Origin: Thalassospira xiamenensis M-5 = DSM 17429
GTDB taxonomy: Bacteria; Pseudomonadota; Alphaproteobacteria; Rhodospirillales; Thalassospiraceae
Length of the DNA: 64,000 bases
Reading direction: 5' to 3'
NCBI RefSeq assembly: GCF_000300235.2
Contig: NZ_CP004388.1
Span: forward strand, 2,939,501-3,003,500
The notes under the pieces: model-generated
Told to the model about the DNA's origin: nothing
Database searches by the model: none
Seen by the model: only the letters and a program-made list of their open reading frames with translations
Shown here: piece by piece, positions 27,397 through 36,619 of the stretch
Numbering within the stretch: the first letter of the stretch is position 1
Layout of the letters: each line of letters opens with the position of its first letter
Position numbers and translations under genes: made by a program

Positions 27397-28574
27397 CTAT
27401 CGACTTCCCAAATACCGCAAGCGACATCCTGCCCGACGATCATGGCAATGCCATTCTGGTTGGTCGCGTCTGGGACCCGCGCGTTTCCGGCCCGACCCCG
27501 GTTGTTGTCGATCAGGGCAACCTTCGCGATATCAGCAAACTGGCCCCGACCATCAGTCAGCTTCTTGAACGCGATGACCTGGTATCGCAGCTTCGCAATC
27601 CGTCCGGTTTCCCGCTGGTGGGTACGCTTGATGACGTTGCAGCAGCATCCAAACCCGGCGCCGGATCGCAAACACTTCATTTGCTCAGCCCAAATGACCT
27701 TCAGGCGATCAAGGCCAGTGGCGTGACATTTGTCGCAAGCCTTCTGGAACGTGTGATCGAAGAACAGGCGCGTGGGGACGCCAGCAAGGCCGATCTGATT
27801 CGCACCGAAATCACCGGCATCATCGGCGATGACCTGTCGCAAATCGAACCGGGATCGAAAAAGGCCGCAGACATCAAGGAAGTCCTGATCGCCAAAGGCG
27901 CATGGTCGCAATATCTGGAAGTCGGGATTGGCCCGGATGCGGAAATCTTTACCAAATCCCCGCCAATGTCCGCCGTTGGTCATGGCGCACATGTCGGCCT
28001 GCATCCGATTTCAAACTGGAACAACCCGGAACCCGAAGTGGTTCTGGCTGTCAGCTCAAAGGGCAAAATCGTCGGCGCAACCCTTGGCAATGATGTCAAT
28101 CTGCGCGACGTCGAAGGCCGCTCCGCCCTGCTTCTGGGCAAGGCAAAGGACAATAACGGCTCCTGCGCCATCGGGCCATTCATCCGCATTTTTGATGGTA
28201 ATTTCACGCTTGAAACCGTCAAGCAGGCCGATCTTAAAATGGCGGTCGACGGACAGGATGGCTATCACCTTGATGCCGGAAGCTCCATGAGCCAGATCAG
28301 TCGTTCACCCGAAAGCCTCGCCGCACAGGCATACGGCAAACATCATCAATATCCGGATGGCTTCATGCTGTTTCTGGGCACGATGTTTGCTCCCACCGAT
28401 GATCGTGGCGGCAAGGGCAAGGGCTTCACCCACGAAATGGGCGATCTCGTTACCATTTCGACCCCCTGCCTCGGCAAGCTTTGCAATCAGGTCGAGCGGT
28501 CCGATGCCATTGCGCCATGGACCTTTGGCATTACGGCACTGATGACCAATCTGGCCGCACGTGGATTGCTTTAA
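27393..28574 (+). CDS. XylX-like 2-keto-3-deoxy-pentonate dehydratase (FAH superfamily)
   Basis: This enzyme is predicted to dehydrate 2-keto-3-deoxy-D-xylonate/arabinonate to alpha-ketoglutarate semialdehyde, as Caulobacter XylX does. The 393-residue length and the regions [16 protein letters not shown] at the start, [31 protein letters not shown] in the middle (metal Glu) and [33 protein letters not shown] match that group. It overlaps the ATPase gene by four bases, so uptake and catabolism are coupled. The 3' neighbour is a ROK regulator. Confidence 0.87.
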   Translation: MTIDFPNTASDILPDDHGNAILVGRVWDPRVSGPTPVVVDQGNLRDISKLAPTISQLLERDDLVSQLRNPSGFPLVGTLDDVAAASKPGAGSQTLHLLSPNDLQAIKASGVTFVASLLERVIEEQARGDASKADLIRTEITGIIGDDLSQIEPGSKKAADIKEVLIAKGAWSQYLEVGIGPDAEIFTKSPPMSAVGHGAHVGLHPISNWNNPEPEVVLAVSSKGKIVGATLGNDVNLRDVEGRSALLLGKAKDNNGSCAIGPFIRIFDGNFTLETVKQADLKMAVDGQDGYHLDAGSSMSQISRSPESLAAQAYGKHHQYPDGFMLFLGTMFAPTDDRGGKGKGFTHEMGDLVTISTPCLGKLCNQVERSDAIAPWTFGITALMTNLAARGLL

Positions 28575-28623
28575 CCCGCTGCATCACCAGCTTGCCAAAA
28601 CGATAAAAAACATGCCCTTATCC

Positions 28624-28647
28624 GGAACCGGGTTTGCCCCCGGTTCC
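28624..28647 (+). terminator. Hairpin between the XylX-like gene and the ROK gene
   Basis: A perfect 9-bp stem (GGAACCGGG with CCCGGTTCC) encloses a 6-nt loop. It lacks a downstream T-run, so termination may be weak. Confidence 0.45.
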
Positions 28648-28679
28648 GATCCCGCCTTGCAGAATAACAGGCCCCGCCG

Positions 28680-29924
28680 ATGAGCCGTCGAACCGATCAC
28701 GATACCCCACGCCAGCCATCCCAGATTGCCATTCTGCGTTTTCTGCGTATTCATGGCCCTGCCGCCCGTATCGATATCGGCAACGCTACCGGATTAAGCC
28801 CGGCGACAGTAACATCGCTGACCGCCGATCTGATTGCCCAGGGGCTGGTAAAGGAAACTCAAGGCGCACCAAACGGCACAAATGGCAATAACGGCCAAAG
28901 CGCTACACGCGGCCGCCCCAAGGTTCTACTTGATCTTGTGCCCGGCGCGGCCTGTGTGGTTGGCGTTAAACTAACGATCAATCTGGTTGAAATCGCACTG
29001 GGCAATTTCAAGGGCGAGATTGAACGCAGCATCCAGCACAGCGTGAATACCCGCGACCTGGATGAAACATCGCTGGTGACAACGCTTTGCGATCTGATTG
29101 ATCAATTCATCACCAATAACCGGGATATCGCGCCAAACCCGCCCATCGGGATCGGCATCGCCATTCAGGGCGTTGCCGACAGCAATAGCGGTGAAATCAT
29201 CTGGTCGCCGGCCCTCCGCCACCGGCAGATTGCGATTACCAAACCGCTGCGTGAACGCTTTGGCGGCATTGTCCAGATGTCAAACGATGCCAACTGTATT
29301 GCGACCGCCATCACTCAAAATAACGATCTTGGCGGCAATGGTGATTTTGCCGTGATCATGCTAGGCTACGGCGTCGGCATGGGGCTTGTCCTGAACGGGG
29401 CGGTGTATAATGGCCATTTTGGCGCTGCCGCCGAATTCGGTCACATGAAATATCAACCCGACGGGCCGCTTTGCAATTGCGGGCGACGCGGTTGCATCGA
29501 AGCCTATATCGGGGATTACGCCATTCTGCGCGATGCCAGTGGCCTGATTGATATGCCCGATACCAACAACCTGCATCCCAGCGAAAAACAGATGATGGAT
29601 CTGGTCAAACGGGCACGTGACGGCCACGAAGACCTTGCCGATCTGTTCCGCCACGCCGGAAAGGTACTCGGATATGGCATTGCCAATCTGATCGCCCTTC
29701 TGGGACCGGAACGCATCCTGATCACCGGGTCCGGCGCGCGGGCCTATGATTTGATGGAGCCGGAAATCGAACGCGGCCTTCGCGAGGCACAGGTGCCGGA
29801 ACTGCGTAACGGGCCCAAGATCATCCACCTGCCGTGGGACAAGGATCTGGCATTGCAGGGTGCAATCGGCCAAAGCCTTTTGCGCCATGACGAAAGCATG
29901 TTCGCCAATCCACCGGCGAACTGA
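28680..29924 (+). CDS. ROK-family transcriptional regulator (XylR/NagC-like)
   Basis: This 414-residue regulator probably responds to the pentose. An N-terminal winged helix (ILRFLRIHGPAARIDIGNATGLSPATVTSLTADLIAQGLV) is followed by a sugar-kinase-like ROK domain. The domain shows GIGIAIQGVAD, GYGVGMGLVLNGAVYNGHFGAAAEFGHM and the zinc-binding CNCGRRGCIEAY. A glycine/asparagine-rich insert near residue 65 links the two parts. Position at the end of the transporter/XylX operon suggests it controls that operon. Good candidate operators are the AT-rich repeats near 24071. Confidence 0.88.
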   Translation: MSRRTDHDTPRQPSQIAILRFLRIHGPAARIDIGNATGLSPATVTSLTADLIAQGLVKETQGAPNGTNGNNGQSATRGRPKVLLDLVPGAACVVGVKLTINLVEIALGNFKGEIERSIQHSVNTRDLDETSLVTTLCDLIDQFITNNRDIAPNPPIGIGIAIQGVADSNSGEIIWSPALRHRQIAITKPLRERFGGIVQMSNDANCIATAITQNNDLGGNGDFAVIMLGYGVGMGLVLNGAVYNGHFGAAAEFGHMKYQPDGPLCNCGRRGCIEAYIGDYAILRDASGLIDMPDTNNLHPSEKQMMDLVKRARDGHEDLADLFRHAGKVLGYGIANLIALLGPERILITGSGARAYDLMEPEIERGLREAQVPELRNGPKIIHLPWDKDLALQGAIGQSLLRHDESMFANPPAN

Positions 29925-29954
29925 TCGGATCACTTGCCTAGACCCGAAATGCAA

Positions 29955-29980
29955 AAAGCCGCCCGAAACGGGGCGGCTTT
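29955..29980. terminator. Bidirectional terminator between ROK and RraA-like genes
   Basis: A perfect 10-bp stem (AAAGCCGCCC with GGGCGGCTTT) with a GAAACG loop lies between convergent genes. A-tracts precede it and T-tracts follow it. Confidence 0.75.
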
Positions 29981-30008
29981 ACACGATATTCAGCAAAGCA
30001 TAACCGGA

Positions 30009-30734
30009 TCAGCGACCCGTTTTTTTGCGCCATGCCTCATAATTGGCTTTGGTTTCGTCCTTGGTCGCCGGATAAAGGCCGATGATCGGCTTGCCGGCCA
30101 AAACTTCTTCCAGAACGAAGTCCTCGAAGCTCTCCATGCCTGCGCATTCTTCGGCCAGTTCGTCTGCAAGATGGGCCGGAATGACAACAACGCCATCCTT
30201 ATCCCCGACCAGAACATCCCCCGGGAAAACCGGCGCATCGCCACACCCGATCGGCACGTTAAGGTCATAGGCCTCGTGCAGGGTCAGGTTGGTCGGTGCC
30301 GACGGACGGTTGTGATAGGCGTGAATATCAAGTTTGCCAATACCCTCCGCATCGCGGAAACCACCATCGGTAACGATACCGACAACGCCGCGCTTCATCA
30401 GACGGGTTACAAGGATCGAGCCCGCCGATGCCGCCCGGGCATCCTTGCGGCTATCCATCACCAGAACATGACCAGCCGGGCATTGTTCAACCGCAACACG
30501 CTGCGGATGATTAGGATCGCGGAAAACCTCGATCGGGTTGCGGTCTTCACGTGCCGGGATATAGCGCAGGGTATAGGCCTGCCCGACCATGTTCTCGCCT
30601 TTTGGCGCAACCGGGCCAACCTCCTGAATAAACTGATTGCGCAGACCGCGTTTGAACAGGGCGGTGCACAGCGATGCCGTGCTGACCCGTTTAAGCTTCT
30701 CGCGCGTTGCGCCACCAAGGACATAATCGCTCAT
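30009..30734 (-). CDS. RraA-like family protein (possible aldolase/decarboxylase)
   Basis: This protein has 241 residues from the ATG at 30734, preceded by CGGAG. The RraA/HMG-aldolase fold marks are GQAYTLRYIP, VLVMDSRKDARAASAGSILVTRLMKRGVVGIVTDGGFRDAEGI and GVVVIPAHLADEL. Family members are RNase E inhibitors or divalent-metal aldolases and decarboxylases. GGFRD carries the Arg and Asp needed for the enzymatic branch, so a catalytic role on a keto acid is likelier here. It is last in the arabinonate operon. Its step in the pathway is not known. Confidence 0.8.
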   Translation of the reverse strand: MSDYVLGGATREKLKRVSTASLCTALFKRGLRNQFIQEVGPVAPKGENMVGQAYTLRYIPAREDRNPIEVFRDPNHPQRVAVEQCPAGHVLVMDSRKDARAASAGSILVTRLMKRGVVGIVTDGGFRDAEGIGKLDIHAYHNRPSAPTNLTLHEAYDLNVPIGCGDAPVFPGDVLVGDKDGVVVIPAHLADELAEECAGMESFEDFVLEEVLAGKPIIGLYPATKDETKANYEAWRKKTGR

Positions 30735-30754
30735 TATCTGAACTCCGTAGGTAC

Positions 30755-30776
30755 GCCGGGGTGCAATCACCCCGGC
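30755..30776 (-). terminator. Intercistronic hairpin upstream of the RraA-like gene
   Basis: A perfect 9-bp stem (GCCGGGGTG with CACCCCGGC) and a 4-base loop lie between the dehydrogenase and RraA genes. There is no T-run, so an mRNA-processing or stability role is likelier. Confidence 0.5.
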
Positions 30777-30793
30777 AAATCAATGAAAGGCGA

Positions 30794-32308
30794 TCAGGCC
30801 AAATCAGTCGGCAGGACATCCGCCGGAATGTTCTGATAGCAGACCGGACGCAGGAAACGACGGATCGACAAGGTACCGACCGACGTCGCCCCGAAATTGG
30901 TCGATGCCGGGTATGGCCCGCCATGCACCATGGTGTCGCAAACCTCAACCCCGGTCGGGAAACCATTGGCCAGAATACGCCCAGCCTTGCGCTCCAGGAT
31001 CGGCAGCAGCGAACGCGCATCCCCCGCATCCCCGCCATCCATATGGATCGTGCAGGTCAGCTGACCTTCAAGCGCCCTGGCAATCGCCTGCATTTCGGCA
31101 ATGTCCTTCACCCGGACAACAAGCCCAAGCGGCCCAAACACTTCCTCACCCAGCACATGATTGGCCAGCCAGTTTTCACCGCTGGTCTCAAACAGATACG
31201 GCGTCGCATTGCGAAGATCACATGACGTGGTCAGGACTTCCTTCACTCCCGATGTCGCAGCAATACGTTTCGCCCCACTGCGATACGCATCGGCCATGCC
31301 ATCGGTCAGCATGGTTTGCGCCGATACATCCCCAAGGCCCGCCTTGGCGGTTGCGACAAACGCATCGGCATCCGGCCCATCCAGGACAACCGCAATCCCC
31401 GGATTGGTGCAGAACTGCCCTGCCCCCATGGTCAGCGACCCGACCCAGCCCCTGGCGAGTTCTTCGGTGCGCGCACTCATGGCCTTCGGCAGCAGGAACA
31501 TCGGGTTGACCGAACCCAGCTCGCCAAAGAACGGGATCGGTTCCGGGCGCTGTGCGCACAGATCGAACAATGCACGACCACCGCCCAGCGACCCGGTAAA
31601 GCCGACCGCCTTGATCAGCGGATGCTGCACAAGGCTCTGACCGACATCGCGCTTGCCACCCTGAATAAGGCTGAACACACCGGGATGGATGCCACATGCC
31701 TTGACCGCAACATCAATCGCCTGGGCCACAATCTCGCCGGTACCCGGATGGGCCGAATGGCCCTTGACCACGACCGGGCAACCGGCTGCAAGGGCGGCGG
31801 CGGTATCGCCACCAGCGACCGAAAAGGCCAGCGGGAAGTTCGACGCACCGAACACCGCCACCGGGCCAATCGGGCGCTGCATCAGACGCAGGTCCGGACG
31901 CGGCAGGGGTGCACGATCCGGAAGCGCTTCGTCATGACGGCGATCAAGATAATCACCGGCAAGGATATGGCTGGCAAACAGGCGAAGCTGGCCAACGGTA
32001 CGGCCACGTTCCCCATTCAGGCGCGCTTCCGGCAGGCCGGTTTCCTGGGTACCGATTTCGGTGATTTCCGTACCACGGGCGTCGATTTCATCGGCGATCC
32101 TATTCAGGAACTTCGCCCGTTCTTCGCGGGTGGAATAGCCATAGGACCAGAATGCGTCTTCGGCGGCCCTGGCGGCCTGATCGACCAAGGCCGGGGTACC
32201 GACCGGGAAGGTATTGGCCGGACCATGGGCCGGTTCAGACTGGAAGGTCTGCTCGCCCGCCACCCACTGGCCGGCAATCAGATGTTTTCCTGTCAGGTTA
32301 TAGGACAT
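30794..32308 (-). CDS. Alpha-ketoglutarate semialdehyde (2,5-dioxovalerate) dehydrogenase
   Basis: This enzyme oxidises alpha-ketoglutarate semialdehyde to alpha-ketoglutarate with NAD(P)+ (EC 1.2.1.26). The 504-residue aldehyde dehydrogenase has the catalytic Cys in GAGQFCTNPG, general-base Glu in FFGELGSVNP and the coenzyme loop VGFTGSLGGGRALFDL. The N-terminal sequence and the internal PLPRPDLRLMQRPIGPVAVFGASNFPLAFS fit the KGSADH group used in pentose, glucarate and hydroxyproline breakdown. It lies between AraD-like and RraA genes. It is the only such enzyme visible here and could serve all three semialdehyde-forming branches. Confidence 0.88.
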   Translation of the reverse strand: MSYNLTGKHLIAGQWVAGEQTFQSEPAHGPANTFPVGTPALVDQAARAAEDAFWSYGYSTREERAKFLNRIADEIDARGTEITEIGTQETGLPEARLNGERGRTVGQLRLFASHILAGDYLDRRHDEALPDRAPLPRPDLRLMQRPIGPVAVFGASNFPLAFSVAGGDTAAALAAGCPVVVKGHSAHPGTGEIVAQAIDVAVKACGIHPGVFSLIQGGKRDVGQSLVQHPLIKAVGFTGSLGGGRALFDLCAQRPEPIPFFGELGSVNPMFLLPKAMSARTEELARGWVGSLTMGAGQFCTNPGIAVVLDGPDADAFVATAKAGLGDVSAQTMLTDGMADAYRSGAKRIAATSGVKEVLTTSCDLRNATPYLFETSGENWLANHVLGEEVFGPLGLVVRVKDIAEMQAIARALEGQLTCTIHMDGGDAGDARSLLPILERKAGRILANGFPTGVEVCDTMVHGGPYPASTNFGATSVGTLSIRRFLRPVCYQNIPADVLPTDLA

Positions 32309-32341
32309 TGGTGCCTCCTTTAAGCGGGGATATCCCGGCGC

Positions 32342-33253
32342 TTATTTCACTAGTTTGTTTTCGCGCATGAAGACGACAAGCTTGTCATGCTGCGCAGGCG
32401 TCAGGGGCCAAGCTGATGGCGGGCGCGTCGGTCCGCAATCGTTGCCCAGAATCTGCAACGCGGATTTAACTCCGGTCACGTTGGTACCGTTCATTTCTTC
32501 GGCTCGGACATCTTCAAATGCCCGCATTTCCGAAATCAGTTTGCGTGCGGTTTCGTAATCGCCGCCCTCAAGAGCCGCATGGATCGCCATCGAGCGTTCC
32601 GGCCACACATTGATCAGACCCGACGTAAAGCCGCGCGCGCCCACCGCATAGAAGGTCGGCGCCCAGACTTCGGCAAGCCCGCCAACCCAGACGATATCAG
32701 GATCGCAGGCTGAAATCGCCTCGGCCAGCTTCATCGGATTTGGCGTCGCCCATTTGACACCGGCAACACCTTTAACTGCACATAGGTCGGCAATCGCCTT
32801 GGTGCCAATCGTATCGTTGCGAAGATACAGCATCATCGGCAAACCATCCGACGCATCGGCAATGCGTTTAAGATAGTCGACAACACCACGCGGCGCGACA
32901 AAGGGATCTGGTGGCTGATGGATCATAAGCGCCTCGGCACCGGCATCCGTCGATGCCTTTGCCAATGCAACCGCATCGCGAATGCCACGCCCGACACCTG
33001 CCAGCATCGGCGCGCGACCATCAAGCATTTCGGCAACGGATCTGGCCATGGTGATGGCCTCGTCCGTGGTCAGCGCATAAAATTCGCCGGTATTGCCGTT
33101 TACCACCGGAAAATGGACACCCGCGGCCAGCGCACGATCAATGATCGGGGAGAGTTTTTTCGGCGCGACATCGCCGTTTTCATCATAAGGCGTAACAAGA
33201 ATGCCGGAAATCCCGGACAGCACGCCACGCAAATCGACTTTGGAAAGTGCCAT
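32342..33253 (-). CDS. DapA-family 2-keto-3-deoxy-L-arabinonate dehydratase (AraD-like)
   Basis: This enzyme is predicted to convert 2-keto-3-deoxy-L-arabinonate to alpha-ketoglutarate semialdehyde (EC 4.2.1.43), as AraD of Azospirillum does. The 303-residue TIM barrel has GNTGEFYALT near residue 53, YLRND with the catalytic Tyr and the Schiff-base Lys in GVAGVKWATPN. The C-terminal NDCGPTRPPSAWPL is typical of this branch. Order on the minus strand is AraC-like, this gene, semialdehyde dehydrogenase, RraA, matching the Azospirillum L-arabinose pathway. A different keto-acid substrate cannot be excluded. Confidence 0.82.
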   Translation of the reverse strand: MALSKVDLRGVLSGISGILVTPYDENGDVAPKKLSPIIDRALAAGVHFPVVNGNTGEFYALTTDEAITMARSVAEMLDGRAPMLAGVGRGIRDAVALAKASTDAGAEALMIHQPPDPFVAPRGVVDYLKRIADASDGLPMMLYLRNDTIGTKAIADLCAVKGVAGVKWATPNPMKLAEAISACDPDIVWVGGLAEVWAPTFYAVGARGFTSGLINVWPERSMAIHAALEGGDYETARKLISEMRAFEDVRAEEMNGTNVTGVKSALQILGNDCGPTRPPSAWPLTPAQHDKLVVFMRENKLVK

Positions 33254-33279
33254 TGGTCAAAGTCCCTGAATTCTGTTGG

Positions 33280-33304
33280 TGGTGGCGCGATGGGTGCGCC
33301 ACCA
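33280..33304 (-). terminator. Intercistronic hairpin between AraC-like and AraD-like genes
   Basis: A perfect 9-bp stem (TGGTGGCGC with GCGCCACCA) and a 7-nt loop lie in the 90-base gap. No T-run follows. Confidence 0.5.
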
Positions 33305-33343
33305 GTTTGTCATCGATCATTGCCGGATCAACCAACCGGCGGA

Positions 33344-35089
33344 TCAGAAGATATCCGGCTCACCGGCGGTTTTGCCGAAGTCGGGCGACAGGAAGTCGAA
33401 ATCACAGCCTTCATTGGCCTGGGTGACATGCTTGCCAAACATCCAGCCATAACCGCGCTGATAGCGATCCTCGGGCTTTTTCCAAGCCGCGCGACGCCGT
33501 TCGAGTTCATCTTCATCCACCAGCATGTCCAGACGACGGTTATCAAGATCAAGCTTCACGATATCGCCGGTTTTCAAAAGGGCGAGCGGCCCGCCGATAT
33601 AGCTTTCCGGCGCAACATGAAGCACACACGCCCCATAAGACGTGCCCGACATACGCGCATCCGAAATGCGCAACATGTCACGATGCCCCTGCTTGATCAG
33701 CGCTTTCGGGATCGGCAGCATCCCCCATTCCGGGAATCCCGGCCCGCCAAGCGGCCCGGCATTGCGTAGAACCATCACATGATCGGGCGTGATATCAAGA
33801 TTTTCGTCATCAACCGCCTTTTTCATTTCCGGATAGCTGTCAAATACAAGTGCAGGACCCTGATGATTGCGGAACCGTTCATCACAGGCGGCCGGTTTGA
33901 TCACCGCCCCGTCCGGGCACAGATTGCCGCGCAGCACGGCAAGCGATCCTTCGTGATAGACCGGGTTGGACAGCGGACGAATGACATCGTCGTTATAAAC
34001 CGTCGCGCCCTCAAGGGTTTCGCCAAGTGTCTTGCCGGTAACGGTCGTAACGCTTGTATCAAGCTTGTCGCCAAGTTCCGCCATCAGGGCGCGCAGACCA
34101 CCGGCATAGAAGAAATCTTCCATCAGGTAATCACCCTTGCCCGACGGGCGAATATTGGCAATCAGCGGCGTGGTACGGCCAAGTGCGTCAAGATCATCAA
34201 GATCAAGCTTGATGCTGGCACGGCGCGCCATCGCCAGAAGATGCACCACCGCATTGGTCGAACAGCCGGTCGCCATCGCAACAACGGCAGAGTTTCTTAC
34301 CGACGCCGGGGTGACAATTTTTTCAGGCGTCAGATCTTCCCAGACCATATCGACGATGCGACGACCACATTGGGTCGACATGCGGATATGACCGGCATCC
34401 GGTGCCGGGATCGACGACGCGCCAGGAAGGCAAAGCCCCATGGCTTCGGCAATCGCGGTCATGGTCGATGCCGTGCCCATGGTCATGCAATGACCATAAG
34501 AACGTGCGATGCCGCCTTCGACCCCCACCCATTCCTCGTCACTGATGTTACCCGCACGGCGTTCATCCCAGTATTTCCACGCATCCGACCCAGAACCAAG
34601 GATTTTACCGGCATAATTCCCGCGCAACATCGGGCCAGCCGGAAGATAGATCATCGGCACACCCGCCGAAATCGCACCCATGACAAGACCCGGCGTGGTT
34701 TTGTCGCAACCGCCCATCAAAACCACACCATCAAGCGGGTGCGAACGGATCAGCTCTTCTGTCTCCATCGCCAGCAGGTTGCGATACAGCATCGAGGTCG
34801 GCTTGGTGAAAGATTCATCAACCGAAATCGCCGGAAGTTCGACCGGGAAACCACCCGCCTGATGCACGCCTTTTTTGACGTCACCGGAACGTTCGCGGAA
34901 ATGAGCGTGGCACGGGTTCAATTCCGACCAGGTATTCAGAATTCCGATGACCGGGCGACCTGTCCAGTCTTCCGGATCAAGCCCCATCTGCATCAGACGC
35001 GAACGGTGACCAAAAGAACGCAGATCGTCGGGCGCAAACCAGCGCGCACTTCTAAGGTCTTCGGCAGATTTTTTTTGTTTTTCGGACAT
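33344..35089 (-). CDS. L-arabinonate dehydratase-like IlvD/Edd protein (AraC-like)
   Basis: This Fe-S dehydratase of 581 residues is predicted to convert L-arabinonate (EC 4.2.1.25), or a related aldonate, to its 2-keto-3-deoxy acid. Cluster and metal cysteines are visible in WSELNPCHAHF, GGCDKTTPG and SYGHCMTMGTASTM. The C-terminal SDARMSGTSYGACVLHVAPES is the catalytic loop. The ATG at 35089 has a strong GGAGG site. It heads the minus-strand operon and diverges from the transporter operon across a LacI-type operator region. Substrate is inferred from pathway neighbours. Confidence 0.85.
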   Translation of the reverse strand: MSEKQKKSAEDLRSARWFAPDDLRSFGHRSRLMQMGLDPEDWTGRPVIGILNTWSELNPCHAHFRERSGDVKKGVHQAGGFPVELPAISVDESFTKPTSMLYRNLLAMETEELIRSHPLDGVVLMGGCDKTTPGLVMGAISAGVPMIYLPAGPMLRGNYAGKILGSGSDAWKYWDERRAGNISDEEWVGVEGGIARSYGHCMTMGTASTMTAIAEAMGLCLPGASSIPAPDAGHIRMSTQCGRRIVDMVWEDLTPEKIVTPASVRNSAVVAMATGCSTNAVVHLLAMARRASIKLDLDDLDALGRTTPLIANIRPSGKGDYLMEDFFYAGGLRALMAELGDKLDTSVTTVTGKTLGETLEGATVYNDDVIRPLSNPVYHEGSLAVLRGNLCPDGAVIKPAACDERFRNHQGPALVFDSYPEMKKAVDDENLDITPDHVMVLRNAGPLGGPGFPEWGMLPIPKALIKQGHRDMLRISDARMSGTSYGACVLHVAPESYIGGPLALLKTGDIVKLDLDNRRLDMLVDEDELERRRAAWKKPEDRYQRGYGWMFGKHVTQANEGCDFDFLSPDFGKTAGEPDIF

Positions 35090-35173
35090 GGCGTTCCTCC
35101 CGTGTATCTGCCCTGCCGGGTGACTATGCACATGCAAACCCGACAGAACAATGCAATTTCATTTATGATGTCA

Positions 35174-35187
35174 TGTATGCGCATACA
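35174..35187. promoter_or_regulatory. LacI-family operator in the arabinonate/transporter divergent promoter
   Basis: TGTATGCGCATACA is a perfect 14-bp palindrome with the central CG typical of LacI-family operators. It lies 85 bases upstream of the AraC-like gene. The cognate regulator is probably the LacI protein at 38708. Confidence 0.75.
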
Positions 35188-35294
35188 CATCAATGTTGTC
35201 AAGTTATCTTACAGGTATTTTCCCGTGTGAAGCCTATACAAAAAGACCAAATATTCCGGGATTGACAGAAGTTAAATCGACTTGTATGAATTTA

Positions 35295-35308
35295 TGTATG
35301 CGCTTTCA
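35295..35308. promoter_or_regulatory. Second, degenerate LacI-type operator
   Basis: TGTATGCGCTTTCA matches the palindrome at 35174 in the left half and centre (TGTATGCGC) and partly on the right. It lies 121 bases from the first site and 128 bases before the transporter start, so looping repression of both operons is possible. The rest of the 346-base gap (35090-35435) holds no gene. Confidence 0.55.
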
Positions 35309-35435
35309 TTAAGCTTGGAATTTTACAGGCAACAATAACAAGAACAAGCAAAGCGCAGGCCTATCGGGAACCACCCCGGCCGGGCATCTCGGGCAAGGAG
35401 CCCTTATTCAGGATCGCGTCATTCGGGAGGAAACA

Positions 35436-36481
35436 ATGACCGGACTTTTCAAAACCCTCGCCACTGCCGTCGGGCTTGCAGCCATGCTCGCAGCACCGTC
35501 TCTTGCCAACGCAGCCGACCTGCCAAGCAACGTTCGACTGGTCATCGGTTCGAAGTCAACCGGTGGCGACACCTATCAGAACAGCGCAATCATCGCCGAA
35601 GCACTTTCGAAAAAACTCGATATCAACTCAAGGTTGATGCCGTTGGCGTGAGCGAAGCCTTCAAGGCTCTTGATCGCGATTCACGTGGCACGACGCTTAT
35701 GATGTTCCATGACGGTGCCTATATGGGCAACCTTTATGGCGTTCGCGGTTACGACAATATTTTTGAAAAATACAATGTCGGTGCCACCGTCTCGATCAAT
35801 CCGGGCAACGCATACCTTGTCGCGAAAGACTCTCCGTTCAAATCAATGGAAGACGTCTTTGCCGCTGCGGCTGCCGGACAGCGCATTCGCGTCGCCATTC
35901 AGGCTGGTGGCGTTTCGGAAATCGGTCTTTCTGCGATGAAAAACGCAGCAAAAATCATGTATCCGGGCGCTGAAGAAAACATCGTCGCCGTAAATACCGG
36001 TTCGCAGGCAGATAAAAACCAGCTTCTGTTTGATCGTCAGGCCGATGTGATCAACGGCTCCGTACAGGCAAACGAACAGTTCACCCAGCTTCCGCAGGAC
36101 GACCAGAAAGCGATGCGTTTCATCTGGGTAACAGCCCGTGAAAAAACCATCAAACAGGCAAATCCGGAAGGCATGGGCAACACGACCAGCGAAGAATTGC
36201 TCGGCTACACCACACCGAATGTAAGCGTCACGATGGACGGCACGAACGACTTCACCTTTGATAAAGAGTTCTTCTTCCTCTTCAACAAAGACATGGATCC
36301 GGCAATCGTCGAAACCATCGACAATGCCCTTGCCGAAATCTATGCCGAAGGCAAAATTCAGGAAACCCAGAAGAATTCCTTCTTCATTCCGAACTTCCTG
36401 CCATCGAAAGAAGCCTCTGCCTATCTTGAAGGTAAAAGCGAAACCATCCGGAAAATCATCTCTTCGATTTCGACGAACTAG
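35436..36481 (+). pseudogene. TTT/TAXI-type periplasmic solute-binding protein, disrupted by a frameshift
   Basis: This is the binding protein of a tripartite tricarboxylate-type transporter. The N-terminal 71 codons include a signal peptide (...AAMLAAPSLANA) and LVIGSKSTGGDTYQNSAIIAEAL, then the frame stops at 35651. The family sequence resumes in another frame as KVDAVGVSEAFKALDRDSRGTTLMMF and runs to 36481. One missing base near 35625-35631 (AACTCAAG, where AACGTCAAG would read through) explains it. Joined length would be about 347 residues, normal for the family. GGGAGGAA precedes the ATG. The tctB and tctA partners downstream are intact. Sequencing error is an alternative. Confidence 0.83.
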
Positions 36482-36490
36482 CCATTCCCT

Positions 36491-36519
36491 GTTGGCCCGG
36501 CCATCTGCCGGGCCAACAG
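36491..36519 (+). terminator. Intercistronic hairpin after the binding-protein gene
   Basis: A perfect 12-bp stem (TGTTGGCCCGGC with GCCGGGCCAACA) encloses CATCT. It lies 10 bases after the stop and before the permease genes. It has no T-run and probably sets the binding-protein to permease ratio. Confidence 0.6.
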
Positions 36520-36619
36520 GAACATCGACAGATGAAGACTATCCCGACAACCCTGCCCGCAGCTAAAACCGACACGTTTTCAGCACATTGGGCAACGCGG
36601 GATAAGAAGGAGATACTTC

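Noticed and set aside
35620..35660. Programmed frameshift in the TTT binding-protein gene
   Set aside because: No slippery run is present at AACTCAAG. A one-base deletion explains the sequence better.
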